24,377 bases of DNA from Funneliformis mosseae (taxonomy: Eukaryota; Glomeromycota; Glomeromycetes; Glomerales; Glomeraceae). Below are positions 21,388-24,377 of this stretch, in pieces. The translations under genes and the position numbers were made by a program. The notes under the pieces are model-generated. The model was not told where the DNA came from. It was given only the letters and a program-made list of their open reading frames with translations, and searched no databases. The stretch lies in assembly GCA_910592005.1 (NCBI GenBank), contig CAJVPP010000942.1:1-24377 (forward strand), in the 5' to 3' direction. The stretch's first letter is position 1. Each line of letters opens with the position of its first letter.

Positions 21388-21648
21388 ATTTAAAATTTTT
21401 TTTTTCTTTTATCATGTATAATATATAAATATATAAATTTAATTTTATATTTAGTCATTTATTCAATTTGTATAATTATACGACTACATTTACTATTTAT
21501 TTATTAATAATATTATTTATTTTTGATTAAATAATTTCATACTGAATAAATGACTTTTTTTAAATTCTATACGAATGATTATCTTCCATCATGATTACAA
21601 TGATTGTTTAAGTAATATAGCATATTCAATAAAAAAAAAATTAATAGG
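21388..21648. other. Tail-to-tail spacer, VPS9 gene / IVD
   Basis: A 261-nt A+T-rich spacer holding the 3' ends of two convergent genes. AATAAA-like hexamers occur on the plus strand (for example in ACTGAATAAATGAC near 21541-21554). I see no further gene. Confidence 0.6.
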
Positions 21649-23564
21649 TTAGTGGTCCGAAAATTCCTCGTATAGTTCCCTAAAAAAAAAAAAATTATTA
21701 TTATAAATCCAAAGCTAAATCACAGGGAAAGATAATCAATCAACCGACCTTGCGATTATAAGTCTTCGAATTTCACTTGTCCCTGCACCAATTTCATAAA
21801 GTTTGGCATCTCTTAAAATTCTTCCAGTATCATAATCATTTATGTATCCATTACCCCCAAGGCACTGAATAGCATCTAAAGCAACTTCAGTCGCACGCTC
21901 AGCAGAATACAATATAACAGCAGCACAATCCTATAGACGAGATATAAAAGTTAATCTCTCCAACTTTATAAAAAAAGTTGGATTATTAGAAATTTCAAAT
22001 ACCCTATTAGAAACATGTCCATTATCGCAAGCTCTTGCTACAGAGTAAACATATGATCTAGAAGCATTGAGTTTAGTATACATATCAGCTAATTTCGCTT
22101 GAATTAACTGGAAATGACCAATTGGTTGACCGAATTGATACCGAGATTGTACATAAGGAAGAACGATATCGAGTGCTGCTTGCATTAAACTTAAAAATAA
22201 TTAAAAATGGTAAATAATAATTGAATAATGGAACTTCAAGTTAGTAAAAAGTAGATATTAAAGAATCACCCTAATGGACCACCCGAGAGAACGAGCCTTT
22301 CCAAATCCAAACCACTCATAAGAACGTATACCCCTTTATTTTCTTCTCCCAAAACATTTTCAGCTTAAATATTGAAGAAATATTAAATAACGAAATTATA
22401 TAGCAAAAATATGGTTAAATAATTTTTAAAATAACTACCGGGAACTTCACAATTTTCGAAAATAAGTTCACACGTGTTTGATCCACGCATTCCAAGTTTA
22501 TCCAGTTTCTGTGCTGTTGAAAAGCCTTGGAACTCCTTCGAATATAAAAATACAAAAAAAACATGAATTTTTAAAATTAATTACTTGAATATTTAAAAAT
22601 AATTATACCTTTTCGATTAAAAATGCGGTAATACCGCGAGCACCCGCTTCATGATTTGTCTTGGCGTATACAATCAAAACATTTGCATCAGGACCATTGG
22701 TAATCCACATCTTATTTCCATTCAAAACATATCTATTACCCTTCTTCTCAGCACGAAGACGCATAGAAACTACATCTGAACCAGATCCTGGTTCTGACAT
22801 GGCAAGCGCGCCAACATAATCACCGGAAATAAGCTAATCAAAATTAATAAAGATAGTAAAGATATTAAAGGTTAGAAAAGCATACTTATATTATTTATAT
22901 ATTTGTGCATACCTTTGGTAAATATCTTGATTTCTGTTTCTCATTACCATTTCGAACTATTTGGTTAACACACAAATTTGAATGAGCTCCATAGGAAAGA
23001 GCAACTGAACCAGATGCTCGCGAAATCTCCTCCATTATAATTGTATGTTCGAGATACCCTTTATTTAATCCTCCATATTCTTCAGGAGCGGTTACACCAA
23101 GTAATCCCATTTCACCAAACTTCTTCCACATATCCTAAAATAAATGCACGCTTAAATTTTCTAAAGCTCTAAAATAATTTTAAATTGATTAAAGAAAAAA
23201 CTTACTGTTGGGAAAGAATTTTGCCTATCAATTTCAGCTGCCCTTATTTTAAGTTCTTTTTGACAAAATTGGTGAACGGTCTCATGAAGCTAATTAATAT
23301 TCAAAGTGAAATATGTAACCCCAAAATGAGAGAATATTAAGGACATTAATTCATTAAAAGTTACCTCATTCTGTTCTTCGGTCAACCCAGCTATTTGTGT
23401 GTTATATGTACTAACGTAAGTTCGATTTGGAAAAATGGTAATACTTGTTCTCTACATAAAAAAAGAAAAGCAAACTTGTAAATTATTCTATAAGTAAAAT
23501 AAGTATATCATATATTTACCACAAGTGATTTTTTGAAGAATTTTGTGCTGACAGAACGTAACAT
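21649..23564 (-). CDS. IVD: Isovaleryl-CoA dehydrogenase, mitochondrial
   Basis: Ten exons, 417 aa (human about 425): 23564-23520, 23451-23365, 23289-23206, 23134-22913, 22833-22609, 22535-22439, 22363-22270, 22189-22003, 21930-21749 and 21679-21649. The enzyme is an FAD acyl-CoA dehydrogenase that converts isovaleryl-CoA to 3-methylcrotonyl-CoA in leucine breakdown and passes electrons to ETF. The first 25 residues are Arg/Lys/Ser-rich without acids, fitting a mitochondrial presequence; the C-terminus (FSDH) is not a peroxisomal PTS1. Signatures: [16 protein letters not shown] (120-135), [10 protein letters not shown] (157-166), WITNG (189-193), [10 protein letters not shown] (370-379) and [12 protein letters not shown] (392-403). 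[13 protein letters not shown] places the probable catalytic base at E275, the position that separates IVD from most acyl-CoA dehydrogenases. The last coding exon is only 31 nt. Donor GTCGGT before it is weak. Confidence 0.96.
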
Positions 23565-23950
23565 GGTGTAAAAGAAGAAAAGATAAAGGGTTAAATCATT
23601 AAAATATGAAAAGCGGATTTTAATCTCATTGGGTGATCATTTTCGTTTAAATTTTATGTGAAGAAAAAGGGTATTGATTCTTGGATGTTTTAAACTAGGA
23701 GACGAAGTCTGATCATATGTCCGATCTCCAAATAATCAATATAAATAATGAACTCTTTTGGCCGGAATTACGGCATTATTGGAGTGACAAGCAACTTATT
23801 TCCCCATGAAAATTTGTCATAATTTCATTGGATATTTATTTAAATATATAAATCACGCGAAACTCAATTATTTATATTCCTTGCTTCTCGATAAAACTTT
23901 CAATGCTTTAATCTGTAATCAACTTTTATTTTTTTTTATTAGCGTGAACC
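23565..23950. promoter_or_regulatory. Divergent promoter, IVD / BOS1
   Basis: A 386-nt spacer between outward-facing ATGs. It contains ATTGG (complement of CCAAT) three times, at 23628-23632, 23778-23782 and 23827-23831, all in one orientation; these are candidate HAP/NF-Y boxes serving the IVD side. A T run (23930-23938) precedes the BOS1 start. No gene is seen within it. Confidence 0.5.
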
Positions 23951-24377
23951 ATGAATAATTTATATAAACACGCATTGAAACAAAACCAAAGTATAACGCA
24001 GGATTTAGAGAAATTTGAAAATGCCGAGGATGCTTCTGTTGGCTTACAAGGTATATATATAAACATTTATTTCATTTTAAGAATAATCTACAATATAATT
24101 TTAAAATGAAAATTCTAATTAATTAGGACAAATATCTGCAAGTCTCATTGCTTTAAAACGAACAATAGATGATTATGATAATCTTGCTAAAAGAGAAATG
24201 ATTCTTGTTAAGCAAGAAAAAGCTTTTGCGTAAGTTATGAACGTTTTTCATGTTTATACAAGTTACACAATTACTTATAATTTAACTTTATTTTATTAAC
24301 AGTAATGTAAGTAAATTAAGAAATGAATACAATGAATTCAAAAAGCTATTTGAACGGCTAAAACAACGTGAAACTAA
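23951..24377 (+). CDS. BOS1: ER-Golgi Qb-SNARE Bos1/GOSR2 (5' part, runs off window)
   Basis: Three exons are visible: 23951-24050, 24127-24229 and 24303 to the window end, covering about 92 residues; the gene continues beyond 24377. Introns are 76 and 73 nt, with phases 1 and 2 closing. The N-terminus MNNLYKHALKQNQSITQDLE and then GLQGQISASLIALKRTIDDY closely match the start of yeast Bos1 and animal membrin (GOSR2), which form the Habc-like N-terminal helices. The SNARE helix and C-terminal membrane anchor expected in the family lie outside the window. Bos1 is a Qb-SNARE that pairs with Sed5, Bet1 and Sec22 for ER-to-Golgi vesicle fusion. The start is the first ATG after the T-rich promoter and fits the family exactly. 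Confidence 0.93.

Noticed and set aside
1..24377. tRNA, rRNA, CRISPR array or bacterial-type operon
   Set aside because: No tRNA-like B box with matching arms, rRNA segment, regular direct-repeat array or Shine-Dalgarno-led gene chain was seen; the genes are eukaryotic with introns. A tRNAscan run would be needed to exclude tRNAs fully.

Overview
The window looks like nuclear DNA of an AT-rich, intron-rich early-diverging fungus. The best guess is a Glomeromycotina species such as Rhizophagus. This is inferred from the extreme A+T content of the non-coding DNA, the many short introns (mostly 65-170 nt) with GT...AG borders, the long poly-A/poly-T tracts, a relic resembling the secreted MD-2-like lipid-binding family, and the protein similarities. 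No prokaryotic operon, CRISPR array, plasmid or viral feature was seen, and no rRNA or tRNA gene was recognised by eye.

Layout. Positions 1-5186 are gene-poor and very A+T-rich. They hold a degenerate GACTCAA/TTGAGTC repeat block near the left end and one broken copy of a secreted ML-domain (MD-2/NPC2-like) gene on the minus strand (3230-3688). From about 5.2 kb rightwards the DNA is gene-dense, with eight genes. They are: a VMA12-type V-ATPase assembly factor (5187-6365, -); an unrecognised coiled-coil protein with a possible Cep70-like C-terminus (7618-8907, -); an intronless 2OG-Fe(II) oxygenase (9034-9798, -); UTP14 of the SSU processome (9945-13559, +); a GPATCH1/TOUGH-type G-patch splicing factor (13684-17582, -); a VPS9-domain Rab5-type exchange factor (17858-21387, +); isovaleryl-CoA dehydrogenase (21649-23564, -); and the 5' part of the SNARE gene BOS1/GOSR2 (23951 to the window edge, +). 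I rebuilt the exons by hand from splice sites, frame continuity and family similarity. All junction phases close, apart from a one-base discrepancy at the UTP14 start.

How the genes relate. From UTP14 rightwards the genes alternate in orientation, giving three head-to-head intergenic regions (9799-9944, 17583-17857, 23565-23950) that probably act as shared promoters, and two tail-to-tail pairs (UTP14/GPATCH1 and VPS9/IVD). Themes recur: UTP14 and GPATCH1 belong to families that bind or activate DEAH-box helicases in ribosome assembly and splicing, while VMA12, the VPS9 GEF and BOS1 all serve the ER, Golgi and endosome system. These are conserved housekeeping genes, and I infer no dedicated multi-gene system from their adjacency.

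I did not find a clear undescribed system. The items most worth a second look are the coiled-coil gene, the GC-AG intron and out-of-frame start of UTP14, the nearly intact ML pseudogene whose frameshifts fall in homopolymers, the Ser/Pro-rich insertion inside the VPS9 domain, and an enrichment of GTT 5' splice sites in one gene.
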